Of a stretch of 64,000 nucleotides of DNA, positions 51,483 through 64,000 are shown piece after piece. The position numbers and the translations under genes are program-made. Under the pieces are notes generated by a model that saw only the letters and a list, made by a program, of their open reading frames with translations, was not told the origin of the DNA and did no database searches. Each line of letters starts with the position of its first letter. Within the stretch, counting starts at the first letter, position 1. The DNA lies in the NCBI GenBank assembly GCA_039583875.1, contig CM077165.1, positions 79,968,757 through 80,032,756 of the forward strand. The letters run 5' to 3'. The stretch is from Platanthera guangdongensis (lineage: Eukaryota > Streptophyta > Magnoliopsida > Asparagales > Orchidaceae).

Positions 51483-52602
51483 CTGTGATAACCTCCTCGG
51501 GATTCCTCGGCTCTGTGAGGTCCAAGGCGTATATCTGCTCCTGCTCGCGCCTCCTGCCATGATATCCCCGACCTCGGCCTCGTCCTCGGCCTCGTCCTCG
51601 GCCCTGCTGTACTGGGGCCACTGGAGGTGGAGGAGGAGGAGGGGGATGGAATCGGTGTGGGCACTCCGACCTGATGTGCCCGGGCTGGCGGCATCCGTAA
51701 CAAACCACTTGTCGATGGCCTCGGTCATCCTATCTCCTTGGATCATGCATCTGTAGAGGTGGGGGAGCCAATGCTGGAGGAGGTACCTGCTCCTGCCTGA
51801 AGTTGGGACGACGACGTCCCCCACCCCTCCTGTATCTGATGGTCCTACCTCTCTGAGAGCCCCTACTGCTCTCACCTGATGTCGATCCATCAAATGGTCT
51901 CTTCCCTCCGGCTCGCACCATCAGCTGGTCAGCCTCCAGCTTCTTCGCCATCTCGATGATCTGCCTGGATGTGCCATGAGAAATGAATAGCAAAGCCTGC
52001 CTCAAATCATCCCGGAGGCCCCGGTAGAACCTCTTCGCATACCTCCTATCGTCGGTGTCCTGAATCCCCGCGAACCTGGCCAAGTGGGAGAACTCTCTAT
52101 GGTACTCTATCACTGATCTAGTCCCCTGCTTGAGGTTCAAAAACCTCTCCTCCAAAGCATCTCTGTCCGTAGCAGAGACGAAGTGCTCCAGAAACACATC
52201 GCCAAACTCCTCCCAAGATATCTCTGACAGCTCAAAGTCCACATAAGTAGACTCCCGGACTGATTTCCACCATCTCTTTGCATGAGCCTCTAGCACAGAG
52301 GTAGCTAGGTGTACTGCCTGGCCGACTGGGCAGCTGATGCTCGCTAAGATCTCGTGTATGGCCTCCAGCCATTCTTTCGTCTTCACCGCATCCTCTGTCC
52401 CGCGGTACGTCGGTGGGGACAGGCTCTTGAATGCACTCAGCCAGCTCGACCCCGGATTTGGCTGTGGAGCCGGGACTTGCTGGGCTCTAAAGGCATCCAA
52501 AATCGCCGTCAGGGTCTGCCCCATCTCCGTATGTAGGAATGGAGTGACAGCTGGAGGGGGAGGAGCCACATTTTGCGGCGCTGCGACCTGTGGAGGTTGC
52601 AT
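51483..52602 (-). pseudogene. gag: E5 Gag with one internal stop
   Basis: Starts at MQPPQVAAPQ (52602). The retrotransposon Gag domain spans residues about 60-190 (PPTYRGTEDAVKTKEWL; WWKSV; SWEEFGDVFLEHF; SVIEYHREFSHLARF). An Arg/Gly-rich stretch precedes the knuckle CYGCRQPGHIRSEC. A TAG (51730-51732) lies just before the knuckle; otherwise the frame is open from the primer site to the intron. A GR dipeptide run and a proline run follow the knuckle. Confidence 0.88.
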
Positions 52603-52770
52603 AAAGGTAAGGTTAGAGCAAAATTGGCCTAACAAATTGTACTTTGTGGACCATTTATGTGACTTTACACATGGGCACACCACTGCTTCCGCTGCATAGT
52701 TTGTCCGCAAACTAATGCTGGGGCGGGGGTGGTCCCATGTTGTGGACTTCTTTCTCATATGATCGTTGTT

Positions 52771-52782
52771 CAAGTGATACCA
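52771..52782 (-). promoter_or_regulatory. E5 primer-binding site remnant
   Basis: The minus strand reads TGGTATCACTTG, whose first eight bases match the Met-tRNA site TGGTATCAGAGC, directly beside the right LTR arm. It confirms that the 5' end of E5 is on the right. Confidence 0.7.
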
Positions 52783-55700
52783 GTAACATCCCATGTTACT
52801 TCTGGACCCCTCAACTTAGATTGGGTTAGGCATGGGGTGAGACTTAAGGAGATCAACTAGGTTTGACCCTAGGTAGTGGGTGGTAGTCATGTGGAGCCCA
52901 CTATAGGACCAAGTCAAACTAGGTCAAACTAGCCTAATTAGGGACCCTAGCCACACCATGACCCCACCACATTTCCCTAACCCTAAAAACAATCTAAGTG
53001 GACCCTAGGGTATGTCACTGGGTCAACATTTTGACCCCAGTTGACCAAGGTCAACCTTGGGCTTAATTTGGTCAAACCCACACTCATAGGCCTAATTAAC
53101 CTAAGTGGGGCACCCCCTTGACCCAAACTAAGTTGGGTGGTGCCACTAGACCCATTTCCACCAAGTAGGGTCAGTCCACCCACCATGGTTGGCCAAGTCA
53201 ACTCCCCAAGTCAACAAGTCAACAACTGACCTAAAAGAGAGAAAATGAAGGCCAAGCCATTTCCCCTTGGACCAAGCCCACTAAAATTGGCCCAAAGTCA
53301 GCCCAAGTGAACAAGACCAGTCCTACCCCTCTAAATCAGGAGAGAGAGTACATGCAAGGGGGTAAAATTGGGATTTTTAGGAAAAGAGGAGAGAGAAATG
53401 GGGATGAAGGGGAATGTTGGCCACATGGCCACCCCTTCAGCTGCAACTCTCTGCCCATCACATGCTAGCCGGCCCCCTCTGATATTCCAGAGAATTTTTG
53501 GTAGCATGCTGGCCACATGGAACCCATGGTGACACAACCAAAGCTCAAATCGAGCTCACATTGGGCTTATCTCCCCATACACCCCCTCTCAGCCCCAAAT
53601 AACCCCTCCATTAGCTTCAGAAGGCCGAAAGGAGTGGAATTCGACTGCTTAATCATGGAGAACCGTGGAGATTTGAGCTTTCGGGGTGGAGCTCGCCGGC
53701 GCACCACCACCACGGCAAACCGCCGCCTGACCCGCAGTCAAGCTTCGATTCAGGTGCGTTTCACTTCACCTCTACCCGTACTAGCATCTTAGATCGATTA
53801 GGAGAGATAACAGGCTCAACTGAGCCCGATGCCATGTGAGAAAAATGAGAAATTTCCAAGCTTTTGAAACCGCTCGGGTTCGTCGTCGCCGCCGTCTCCC
53901 GCCGCCCCATCGTCGGGAAATGATAGCCACCACCACCGTGAAGGTGATGGCACCGTTGGCCGGAGGTGGCGCCGCCTCAGCTGGCCGGAAACCGCCAGTG
54001 AAGTTGCTCCAGGTCTGCTCGATCTCAGCCGTTGGCTGGAGGTAGGAGATGAACGGATGCCGTTCAAGTAGCTTTAAGATTCGTGCAGAGGATTAAATGT
54101 TTTTTTTTAATTTTAATATTTGATGAATAGTATGATTTCTGTCACACTTTTATAGTCACCTTGCATGTTAAATTTAGACCTCATAGAGGCATTTCCAGAA
54201 CTTGGTCCTTTAATGAAAAATGTAGCCAAGGGTCTTACCTTTAATATGTCACCATAAACATATATTTTGGTGTAGTGTACAATCCTGTAGGACATTTCTC
54301 CTAGGACTGGTCCTAGAGTAGGGAAGAAATTAAATTGGATGCCCAGGTCAAACTATTAGTCACCATGGCCCCAACGTTTGGGCACATGCATGATTAGGGC
54401 ATACTTAGCTTCTGCCAAAATTTAGGAATTTTTAGAGAATATTTTCCTATAGTGTTTGGTAAAATAGCAAAATATAAATAAATGATATATATGGAGTTCT
54501 ACTCCTCCCCATGGCCCCAAATTTTGGTGGTAGGTCAGTGGGGTCATCCTTGGTGCATGATAAAATTTTCAGTACCTTGGGTTCACTGCATGTTGGAGAA
54601 TCCACTTGCATGTGCTAGCCTATGTTAAGCCTTGGTGTGCAAATAGCAAAAATGCAAATTGGTGTATTTAGCCCAATGGTGACATGCAAAGGTCATAAAA
54701 TTATTTACAGTGGTTCATTAGGGTAAATTTCATCCCTCAAATTAACAATGGAATTTTTGGAATCAAAATTCCATTTATTGGAATTTATTTTAAATATAGC
54801 TATTTTGGAAATAAAATTGGAAAATAGGATTTATTCAAGTACAAATCCAAACAATTTTGCCAAGGCATAGATAACATCACATTTGACTTAGGAAAAATAT
54901 GATTTCTCTGTTTTGAAGAACTTTTGGAGTAGATACCCTAAATTCCCCATTTTACCCTTATCTTGTTAATTCTTGAAATGATGGATTTATACCTCTGAAA
55001 AATTTGGAATTTATTCTACTACTATAAAATGTTATTATTAGTTTTGCATAAATTTCTCAGAATTAATGGATGCATTGTTTGTAGTTTAATTAATACAATG
55101 GCATTTTGGTAAATATCTTATAATGGAATTTTATAGGCTATTTCACAATAAATGTTGATGATACTCTGCCAATAGTCATAAATTAGTGTCCTAAAAGTTC
55201 GGTAATTTTCCTTGAAATTTTGAGTACATAATGCCTATACTTCATTTGGAAAATGGAATTTGTGTGGAATTGATATTAAATAGAAAATGATAATTAATAT
55301 TTTAAGGAAAATTATGAAATTCTGTAGGCAGAAATATTTTGTCAATATACATCTCAGGAAAAATTCCCTAGGTCAGTGGATACTTAATCAAACTACTTCA
55401 TGTGTAAAGTGACCTAGCATTTAAATTAAAAGAATTAATTAAAGGACTATTTGGCCAAGAAAAATTATGAGAATTCTTAGGGTAGTTCCCTTAGTCCATA
55501 ACACCTTAGGATAAATATTTAGAGGCAAGATGCCTTAAGGTTTGGAAGATCACATTTTTAGGGTAATCATAGGTCATGGTCTGCATATAACACAAATAGG
55601 TCTTGCCCTAGGGGATTATCAGGGGATTTTATCGGCAGAAATAAGAGAGAGTTCAACATGAGTAACCCTGGTGGGTAGAGTTGTCTTAGTGAGGGATCAA

Positions 55701-57476
55701 AAGTGCAAGTCTTAGCTAGCAACTGGAGTGAGGATCGGCGGAAGACCGTCGGTTTTCCCGATAATACCTTAAGTCACTAGGGTTGTACTAAAGCAATAAG
55801 GAGAGCTGGGGAGATACATGGGTAGCCATCAACTAAAATAAATATCCTTGTGAAAGGGAACGCTGGGCGTAATCCCAACACAGTTCCTAGTGCCCCTTGA
55901 GAGCCCTTCACAGGGAATACCGGGGGCAGTCCTGGGATTAACCTTAAATCTCTAAGTATAATAAACCGTAGACAAGAGTAGTTTAAAAGGTTAGGAAATT
56001 GTTGTACCTTCTCGCCCGTGTGGGGTTGGAGAGATTCATGATATATGCTCACCCGTTTAGGGTTTGAGGGAGTTGGTATAAAGGCACTAATGTGCGTTCT
56101 CACCCGGGTTTGGGTTTGAGGGATTCAGGACGGGTTTTGGTCCTGCGAGCGGGAGGCTCGGTATGAATTACTTGCATGTGCATAAATATCGTGGCGGGGC
56201 ATGCGGTACTGGCCGTTCGTCACACCGATGGCAGTACGGTGCACCAGGCGGTTGTGGGAGTTAGAGGGGCCATTGGGTTGTTTTACACTGCGGTCTGGAG
56301 GACGATCCCCGATAACACACATCCGACCCAACAAGACTGACGAGTTTGTCAGCAAAGTACGTACGTGAGACTCTAGAGTGCACCTTGGACGTGTACAGAG
56401 GCGTATGAGAGGGGTCTAAGGCTTGGTAGTGTGCATACCGGTCTAGAAGCGGAGACGCCCGCTCCGCTGCTGCCGTAGCCACAGCGGTGGTACCCGAGAG
56501 TGATGCTAGCTCTCAAAAAGTGGGAACTAAAGGTCTGTGATCACAGAGTCATTGTGTGTGAGTTGCACTTGCCTGCGCATAAAATTGCATCATATCATTC
56601 ATTCATATTAGGTCATACGCTTCATAGATCCTTATCATATAAATTAGTATGGGCTCTTTTATATGATAAGTTAAATTTCCTGGAAATCCTAACTTATATA
56701 TTTGTATGGGGATTTATATAAGTTAGGGTACGTTTGTGATGATAGCATAGTGATAGCTTAGCTTATTTACTTGTTCATACTACTGTTCTCTTTACTTTCC
56801 TTTACTGCACTGCTCTTATTTACTACTTGTACCGTACTTGGAATTGCTAGAGTAGGATTACATTACTTATTACAACTCTAGTTAGATATTGTCACCTGCT
56901 TCCACTTTGCTACCCCTTGTTGTCCTCCGCTTCGTCCTCCCGCTCGGTGCCTAGGAGCTGCGGGGCGAGGTGCGGAGGAAACGACTTAGTCTTTTTGACT
57001 AATGGTCGGTGACCAACTATTTTTAGGAGCCCGTGGAGATGGAGCACCAGCACGTCGAGGAGGCAGGACATGAGGAGCAGATACCGCTTCAGCAGGCTAC
57101 TACCACTACTGTGCGTCCTCAGGTGGGACGAGATCTGATGTTCTAGCATAGCTTCCGCATTTATGATTTTGTGAGAGAGAGATTTGATGTACTGGGCATA
57201 AGCCCTTTTTACTCTTTCATTTGTACTTTGTAGTGGACTATTGTGATGTACTATTCATTTCTTTTACATGATTGTACTGTGGCTTGTGGACTGATGGTTT
57301 TTATATACAGTTTACTTCTTTCTTCTCATGTTGGCCTACAGGTTAATGATCGTATTAGCCGGCAGAATCGGCGTATTGCGGTGTCGACTAACCCGTGAGT
57401 TAGTGTCACCGTAAGACGGCGGTTCTGGGCATAAGATCCGGTAGCCCTCCTTGGTAAGGGGGAGGGGGATCTTACA
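52783..57476 (+). repeat. E5 right LTR arm (4,694 bp), inverted relative to the left arm
   Basis: + strand ends: GTAACATCCC at 52783 (first T lost) and GGATCTTACA at 57476. For a minus-strand element both LTRs should read the same way on one strand; here the right arm reads TGTAACATCC to GATCTTACA on the + strand and the left arm does so on the minus strand. Confidence 0.88.
52830..53230. promoter_or_regulatory. TTGAC (W-box-like) cluster in right E5 arm
   Basis: Mirror copy of 37827-38225. Confidence 0.48.
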
Positions 57477-59185
57477 GAGGAAGAGAATCATCATAATCCT
57501 CTTGTAGAACTAGGTGATGGTAGGAACCTACATATAGCAGTTAGACACCTTAGAGATCATCCTATTGATCAAATAATAGGTGATGTCAGGCTAGGAGTGA
57601 CTACTAGGAGTAGACACCGCAATGAGGTTCTATACTCTAGCTTTCTTTCTCAAATAGAACCTAAAAATTTTGAGGAATCCAATTCAGACCCCAACTGGAT
57701 TATGGCTATGTAAGAAGAGCTCAATCAATTTGAGAGATACAAAGTCTGGAGTCTAGTTCCTGGACCTAGTGATCAAAATATCATAAGAACTAAGTGGATT
57801 TATAATAATAAACTAGATGTGTTTGGGGTTATAGTTAAGAACAAAGCTAGATTAGTGGCTAAATGATATAGACAAGAGAAAGGGACAGACTTTGACCAAA
57901 CCTTTACTCCTGTAGCTAGGCTAGAATCCATAAGGTTGTTTTTAGCTCATACAGAATACAAAAGATACAATGTATATCAGATGGATGTAAAGTCAGCATT
58001 CCTCAATGGTACACTGAAGGAGGAAGTCTATGTAGAGCATTCACCAGGTTTTTTTTAACCCTAAACTCAACTCCAATGTCTTCAGATTGCATAAAGCTTT
58101 GTATGGGTTAAAATAGACACCTAGATTTTGGTATGAGACACTGTCTACCTTTCTTATAGAGAACAAGCTCTCTAGAGGAAAGATAGACAAGACATTATTC
58201 CTTAGGGACATCAAAGGATCAAGCATCTTAGTCTAGATATATGTAAATGACATAAAATTTGGGTCTACTAATGAGAAGCTGTGTAGAAAATTTGTTAGGC
58301 TTATGTAAGGCAAGTTTGAAGTGAGCAGCATGAGTGAACTAAAGTTCTTCTTGGGATTCCAAGTCAGGCAATCTGAGGATGGTAAATCCATCTCTCAGTC
58401 TAAGTTCACTAAGGAATTGATTAAGAGGTATGGTATGGAGAATTCTTCTACCATGCGAACTCCAATGGGCTCGACTGTGTCACTACACAAGGATGAATCT
58501 AGGAAACCAGTTGATGAAATCTTGTATAGAGACATCATTGGATCACTCCTGTATTTGACTGTTAGTAGGCCAGATATTATGTTCTCAACATGTGTCTGTG
58601 CTAGGTACCAGGCATGCCCCAAAGAGTCTTATTATACTATTGTAAAGAGAACACTGAGATATCATAAGGGAACACCCAATCTTGGGCTTTTGTATCCTGG
58701 GGATAGTGATTTTGAACTCACAAGGTACACAGATGCAGATTTTGCAGGGTGTAAAGAAGATAGAAAGAGTACTTATGGAACTTGTTAGTTTCTAGGGAAA
58801 AGACTCATAAGTTGGAGCAGCAAGAAGCAAACAATTGTTGCAATTTCTACAACACAATCTGAGTACATATCTGCTGGAAGCTAGTGTGCACAGTTACTGT
58901 GAATTCAGCATCAACTACCTGACTACAGTGTACAGCTAAGTAAATCTGTTATGTTTTGTGATTCTACTAGTGCAATTTCTATTGCTAATAATCATGTTTC
59001 ACACAGTAGAACCAAACATATAGAAATTAGATATCTCTTTCTCAGAGAAAATGTTGAAAAAGAAAATATTAGCTTACAATATACTCTAACAGAAAGACAA
59101 GTTGCTGACATTTTTTACAAAACCCCTAGATGAAAGCAAGTTCAATTACTTTAAATTTGAACTAGGTATGTTGAACATTGAGTAA
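57477..59185 (+). pseudogene. pol: E6 pol, reverse transcriptase and RNase H after E5
   Basis: It resumes the linker and RT. QMDVKSAFLNG is intact; the active site reads YVND for YVDD. Stops: TAA near 57711, TGA 57863, TAG 58114, TAG near 58235 (the codon just before IYV, as in E1), TAA near 58307, TAG near 58786 and 58882. A frameshift lies near 58050 and others in RNase H. MSELKFFLGFQV, TDADFAGCKEDRKST and SASAI-like blocks mark RNase H. It ends ELGMLNIE then TAA. Confidence 0.86.
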
Positions 59186-59319
59186 ACATTTTTAATTAGT
59201 AACAACAAAAGTTTGTACAACTTATAAAATATGATTAACCATGTCAACAAATCTAAATAACCAAGAAAGACCTTATATAAGTCAAGAAATTATATTCAGA
59301 ACACAAACTTGGTCTAAGT

Positions 59320-59781
59320 CAAAGGATTGTGTCGAGACAACATTGTGTGTGTCGAGAGAATTAGTAAAGTGTCGAGACACCATAGTGTTCGTCGACACAA
59401 TAGGTAATCGTGTGTCGCGACACAAGACAGTGTATCGACACTAATTAGATGTAGTGTGTCGAGACATTAAAATTTAGTGTCAAGACATAAGGTTGTTGAG
59501 ACCCTGAGGTCAGTGTCGAGAGATATGAACCTTTTGTCGACTTAATTCGACACATCTCGATAGAGTAGATTTTCCATGTCGACACTAGACATTTCCGGAA
59601 TATTTAGAAAATTACTAAATGTAGCGCTCCTTCTAGCCTTTAGCAGATAGTTACTATAAATAAGAGGTGTAAGGAGTTGTCGACTACACTTACCAAAAAA
59701 CTTAAGAGACTGTTCGTTGAGTGTCGAGACCTAGAAATCCTTAGTCGACACCTCTCAATCTTAAGCTCTCTCTCAACTTAA
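59320..59781 (+). promoter_or_regulatory. E6 internal promoter region before the third ORF
   Basis: About a dozen GTGTCGAGAC, GTCGACAC or variant motifs (59328-59755), then TATAAATA at 59655-59662, 127 bp before the ATG at 59782, with a pyrimidine-rich leader. Same plan as E1 6437-6945; the motif is again related to the element's own LTR motif. Confidence 0.58.
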
Positions 59782-62562
59782 ATGGCACCCAGGTTGGGCG
59801 ACAACATCAACCAGGGTTATGAACTGGTGTGAAACGCATTCGTCTCTGCACAAGAAGAGATCAAAATGCGATATACCTTGTCAATGAGGCAGGTCTCGAA
59901 TATCTGCTTTCTTAACCAACCAAGATATTGAAGAGAGAAGTATCTAAGTTCTATTCCAATTCTTCACTAAATCCAAAGACGGTCAAGATAAAATATAGAG
60001 TAAATGGATCAAGTGTAAAGGTCACAATCAAAAGACTGGCTGAAGTCATTCAGATTCCTAGAAGTGCATAGGAAGATAAACTGGATTCCAATAAGACTGC
60101 AGAGGCCATAGAGTGGTGTGGACTGGCTCCAACCATTAGGTTTGATAGTTCACTAAACAGGAAGGGAATGAATGCTCAGGGCAAGTTTCTGTCATAAGTG
60201 ATAGGAAAGGTCCTCCTCTGCAAGGCTGGAGCACATGACAGGATTTCAACCTTCATGTTTAGCCTGAGGACAAGAATTATTTTTTAGAATAAAGACTGAT
60301 TGGAATAGGGTTGTGTTTGATAAGATTGCAGAAGGGATTCAGAAGCCCAATATGTGCAGAATTGTTAGTCTGTATCTGGTTAAAACAATTTCAGATAATA
60401 TCAACCAGAAAGTTGGAACAAAGATCAACCACATGAGGAGAATGGACCTAATGATTTTATCAAGATGGGACAGGGTCTTGTCTAAAGAGACTCCAGAACC
60501 CAAGAAGACAAAGGAGGTAAAAAGGAAGAAAGTAGTGGTAGAGGAAGTTGTGTTCTCAAGTGATTTTAAGGAACAAGTGGAGTTTAGTTCAGATAAGGAT
60601 GCTGAGGAAGAACAAAGAAAATCTCCAAGACTCCCACCAGGAACAATTGATCAGGTGCAGGGGAGAACATTCCATGAAAATAACCAATTAAGGGGGAGAA
60701 CCTCATTAATCTGCCTGAAACTTAAATGGATGCAGTAGATGTTATGATTATGGATGTTTTACAAGAACTGGAACAATCAAAGATTCCTGAATAGGAACTG
60801 TCTGAGAAAGAGATGGAGGATGAATTCCCCAAAGAGACTGATGTAGAAATACTTAAGAATAAAGTTGGGGGAGAAGCTGAGACACTTGCACAAGATGTGC
60901 AGATTACTGAGAAAGAGTATGAAGATTCTGCCTCTAAAGAAGTAGTGGAAGAAATTCTTTTGTTTAAAGAAAATAACATCTAGGGGGAGATAGCTGAAAT
61001 TCCACGGATTGAAGTTCCTGATGCTGAAATTCAACATGCAGATGTTAACTTAGAAAGTATCAATATTAATGAGAAAGGTACAAGAGTTGAAGGGGGGTTG
61101 GACCCAGATACTGACAAAGCCAAGGAGACACCAATAGTTGAAGAGTTAAATTCTTCTAGATCTGAAGAAAAAGTGTCTCAACTAAAGAAGAGAAAGTTAT
61201 CTAAAATGAAAAAGAGAAGTAGGAGTTATAAAAAGCTTATTCAGTCTGCACCAACTTTAGCAAATCCAATGGACACAAGCTCTATGCCGGTGCAACTATA
61301 AATTATGCTTGATCAACATAGACAACAACTTGAAAAGTATGTAGATGAAAGGAATAAAGAGCTGCAATTTCAACTGGCTTAGGATATAAAGTCCATAAGA
61401 TTTGAAGTAAATCTCCTGAAAACAGACATGACTACTTTCTTTGAGAAGGGAGATAATGCTATAGTATATATTGATAAACAGCAGCAGGAAACCAAGAAGA
61501 CTGAAGATGAAATGATTGTCAAACAAGGTTATGTCCTTGAAAATCAAAGAATCTTGGATGCAAACATGACATCATGCATACAGAAATAATGGTTAAGCTG
61601 ACTAAGCAGACTATTGAGTTAGAAAACAAAATAGCTACTGCTACTCAAAACATGGACACTCAGCTGACAACCTGTTCAGCCTCATTACTTATAGATATAA
61701 AAGAATCTGACAAAAAGTTAGATGAACATTTACTTAAAATCAAGAACTCTTTAACATCAGGAATTAATTATCTATATGAATAGGTAAGGTTTCATAAGAA
61801 TGATCTGAGAGATCATGTTGAAAGATAAGTCATAAAGGGGGAGAGGGTAATGATAAGGGCCAGTTCTGAATATGCTACCAGGATATCAAACAATATTAGA
61901 GACACTTTAGGCTATCCTCACCTATGGTATGATGGAGATCAAACTACTGAGTATAGTTGTCTACCAGCTCAATTTGAAGCCATTCAAGCACCTGGTCTAT
62001 CCATGTACAATCCTGCAGCACAAGTTTCATTTGTGGATATCCAAGCTGTTGTCCAACACATGTACAGTCCTCCACCACCAGTTCAAAATGTTATATATGA
62101 GGAGGTGGAGATGTCTGAATTTGCTATGATTAAAGAAAAAAGAAGCTCAACAATCAAAGAAAAGGTTTAGGGAACAAGATAAAACTAGACCAGACTTTGA
62201 GTAAGGGAGCCCAACCTCCAGATCAATAATCCTCAATGCATGGAAAGCAGTTAAAGCTAATGTTATAGATCGGGGAAAATGGAACCAAGAGCAAGAATGG
62301 GCTAAACATTTGAAGCAGCAAGAGGTTATCCAGAAGTTCAGACATGATCTAAAGAAAGGAAAGATTCCTACTAATTTAGTTGAGCCTAGTAAATATTTCC
62401 CCAAGCCTTATCACTATTTTGAAATACAGGATGAAAGAGAGAGGAATTGCAAAGTCTAAGGATGACAAATGAGAGAAGGTTACTGATGACAAGGGACCTG
62501 AGGTTAAATCCAAAGTCCAATTTATAAAGGGCATTGTCATCATAGAACCAGAGTTGGCATAA
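59782..62562 (+). pseudogene. E6 third ORF, degraded
   Basis: It starts MAPRLGDNINQGYELV then TGA, and carries many stops and shifts. Homologous blocks in order: EWCGLAPT (60112), MNAQGKFLS (60169), an N-terminal domain end (SRWDRVLSKE, 60459), acidic linker, basic KKRKLSKMKKRSRSYKK (61183), coiled coil 61320-61790, DTLGYPH (61898), MYSPPPPVQN (62060), SPTSRSIILNAWKA (62209), PSKYFPKP and a final EPEL before TAA. The order and spacing equal E1 6946-9747. Confidence 0.78.
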
Positions 62563-62844
62563 GATGTTCTTAGTTTTGAATCTCATGTAAAATTTGTTCT
62601 GTAAACCTTTTGACAAAGAATTAATAAAAATTTTGGTTTGCACAACATTTCTTATGCTATTAATTAGGATTGCAATTATTTGCTTTACTTTCTATTCATC
62701 ATTATTGTTGTTAATGTCAAATAAAATATGTGTTTTTATTTGTGTTATTTCACATATTGTACATCACTGCTATCTTAATTTCTTAATCATAATATTTTTG
62801 GTATCATGTTGTATATCATTGAATTGGGGTTATGACTTATCCAT
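62563..62844 (+). other. E6 3' untranslated region
   Basis: AT-rich and non-coding. GTATATCATTGAATTGGGGTTATGACTTATCC near its end corresponds to E1 9968-9998. Confidence 0.55.
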
Positions 62845-62856
62845 ATAGGGAGAGAT
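62845..62856 (+). promoter_or_regulatory. E6 polypurine tract
   Basis: ATAGGGAGAGAT, one change from the E1 tract, directly before the 3' LTR. Confidence 0.82.
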
Positions 62857-64000
62857 TATTGGGTACATTGGTCACAATGTACTTGATTTAAAGAAGTCCT
62901 TTCAGTTCAATGATATACAAATAGTTGTATTTGATGAATGTTAAGTTCTTATGTGTAGGCAAATAAAGCTAAGTACAAAAGTGTCGAGACACTAGGCAAG
63001 TGTCGACACCTTTGTCAAAGATGTGCTGAGACAATAAGTAGTTGTGTCGACACTCAGAACTAGTGTCGACACACTTAAACAAGAAGTGTTGAGTCAAGGA
63101 GAAAGTTGTGTCAACACCTAGGACTTAGGTCGACACTATGATAAAAGAAAGAAACTGTGTCGACACTCAAGACTAGTGTCGACACATACTACATCAGCTA
63201 CGGCGAGACAAGGTGAAGGCTATGTCGACACATTCAGAAGTATATCGACATCACTACAAGAGTAGTGTCGACACCCGGGACAGGTGTTGACACATCCGAC
63301 AGTAAAGTTCCAACACTTCAAGCAGAGTTATTTCCTAAGTGCAGAAATCAAGCAAGAGGATCTAACAACTGTCAGAACTTTCAGATGTCAGTAATTAATC
63401 GGATCAGTCAGTTACCTTTGACAGAGTCTATATAAAGGGATCAACTCTATAGAAATAGTGTGTGAAAAAGTGAAAAAGTGAGCAGATCACAGAAAAAGAA
63501 GCAGAATAAGAAGAAGATCAAGGAGCTTTCAATTCAAAATCTCTTCCCAGATATAAAAGTAAACAACTAGAATTTAGAAGGTGGAGAGAAGCCAGATCAA
63601 GAATCGACTTCAACATTCTCCAACCTAGATCTACCCTAATTTGATCTTCAAGAATCTTTGAAAAGCAAAGAAGGGTTGGATCAAATCCATTATAATAAGG
63701 ATCAAGGGAAGCTGACTTATCAAGATCAGCTCAAGAAGCAGTCACCCGTTTCTCTCTTGCTGGGTGACTAATTCAGAATTTATTTCTTTTCACCATTATA
63801 AATCTTATAAGATCTAATTGTAGATCTGAGGGTAGGAGAATCAATTTCTCTGAGTTGTAAGCATGTGTTATAAAGGCTGAGGTAAGGCTGAGTGTCAGAG
63901 GTAGGAGAAGTGGGTATTTCTCTGAGTTATGGGAACTGATTGCTCTGAGTTGTAGGGCAGAAGTTGTCGGAGGAGTATGAGTGTGGATTCACTCTGAGGT
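62857..64000 (+). repeat. E6 3' LTR, first 1,144 bp (cut by window end)
   Basis: It starts TATTGGGTACATTGG (second base changed from G). Palindrome array 62980-63300, intact TATATAAA at 63429-63436, hairpin array from 63807. It diverges from 28243-29788 by scattered substitutions, far more than E1 or E2 LTR pairs, so E6 is older. Confidence 0.9.
63807..64000 (+). other. Hairpin array in E6 3' LTR (incomplete)
   Basis: AGATCT/AGATCT, GAGAA-type/TTCTC, AGC/GCT, AGAGAAG-type/TTCTCT and GAGTG/CACTC stems with TGAG...GTA linkers, matching 29193-29400. Confidence 0.72.

Overview
This is plant nuclear DNA (most likely a flowering plant with a repeat-rich genome), and every stretch I can classify is transposable-element sequence. 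The lineages point to a plant: Copia elements with Met-tRNA primer sites and Sirevirus-type coding, a chromodomain Gypsy element, and a 5S-rRNA-derived Cassandra-like unit. I see no host gene, tRNA gene, complete rRNA gene or CRISPR array. The species cannot be told from the sequence.

Layout. 1-11940 (+): E1, a large Sirevirus-like Copia element whose 5' LTR runs off the left edge (gag in two ORFs, broken pol, a third ORF of about 930 codons, full 3' LTR). It is inserted in the integrase of E3, an older minus-strand Copia element (11941-12842 plus 21590-22987). E3 is also interrupted at 12843-21589 by E2 (-), a complete pol-less Sirevirus relative that keeps gag and the third ORF and has a perfect 5-bp target duplication (GAAAC). 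22988-28242 holds older LTR debris with two palindrome-rich arrays and a short minus-strand coding relic. 28243-64000 (+) is E6, a second, heavily mutated Sirevirus relative whose 3' LTR runs off the right edge. Its pol is split by E5 (33579-57476, duplication GAGGA), a chromodomain Gypsy element on the minus strand bounded by 4.7-kb LTRs in INVERTED orientation. The E5 reverse transcriptase is split by E4 (40977-50593, duplication AGAGG), a non-coding LTR element whose interior is a minisatellite. The right LTR of E4 contains E7 (48502-49278, duplication CTCCC), three 5S-derived units in alternating orientation. The right half is therefore nested four levels deep.

How the parts work together. 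E1, E2 and E6 share a design: Met-tRNA primer site, gag with a second CCHC knuckle, (pol), a third ORF, a purine tract, and LTRs with arrays of short palindromes. Three things stand out. (i) The LTR leader between TATA box and primer site carries a row of short hairpins with different but self-complementary stems, in all three families. (ii) The third ORF is preceded by an array of the same motif that decorates that element's own LTR; in E1 and E6 a TATAAATA box also lies 108 and 127 bp before its ATG, so an internal promoter is likely. (iii) The pol-less E2 keeps this ORF nearly open. These, the inverted-LTR Gypsy element and the folded 5S-derived unit are the best candidates for undescribed biology. 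Boundaries given to the base come from matching repeats and target duplications by eye; no alignment or database search was run.
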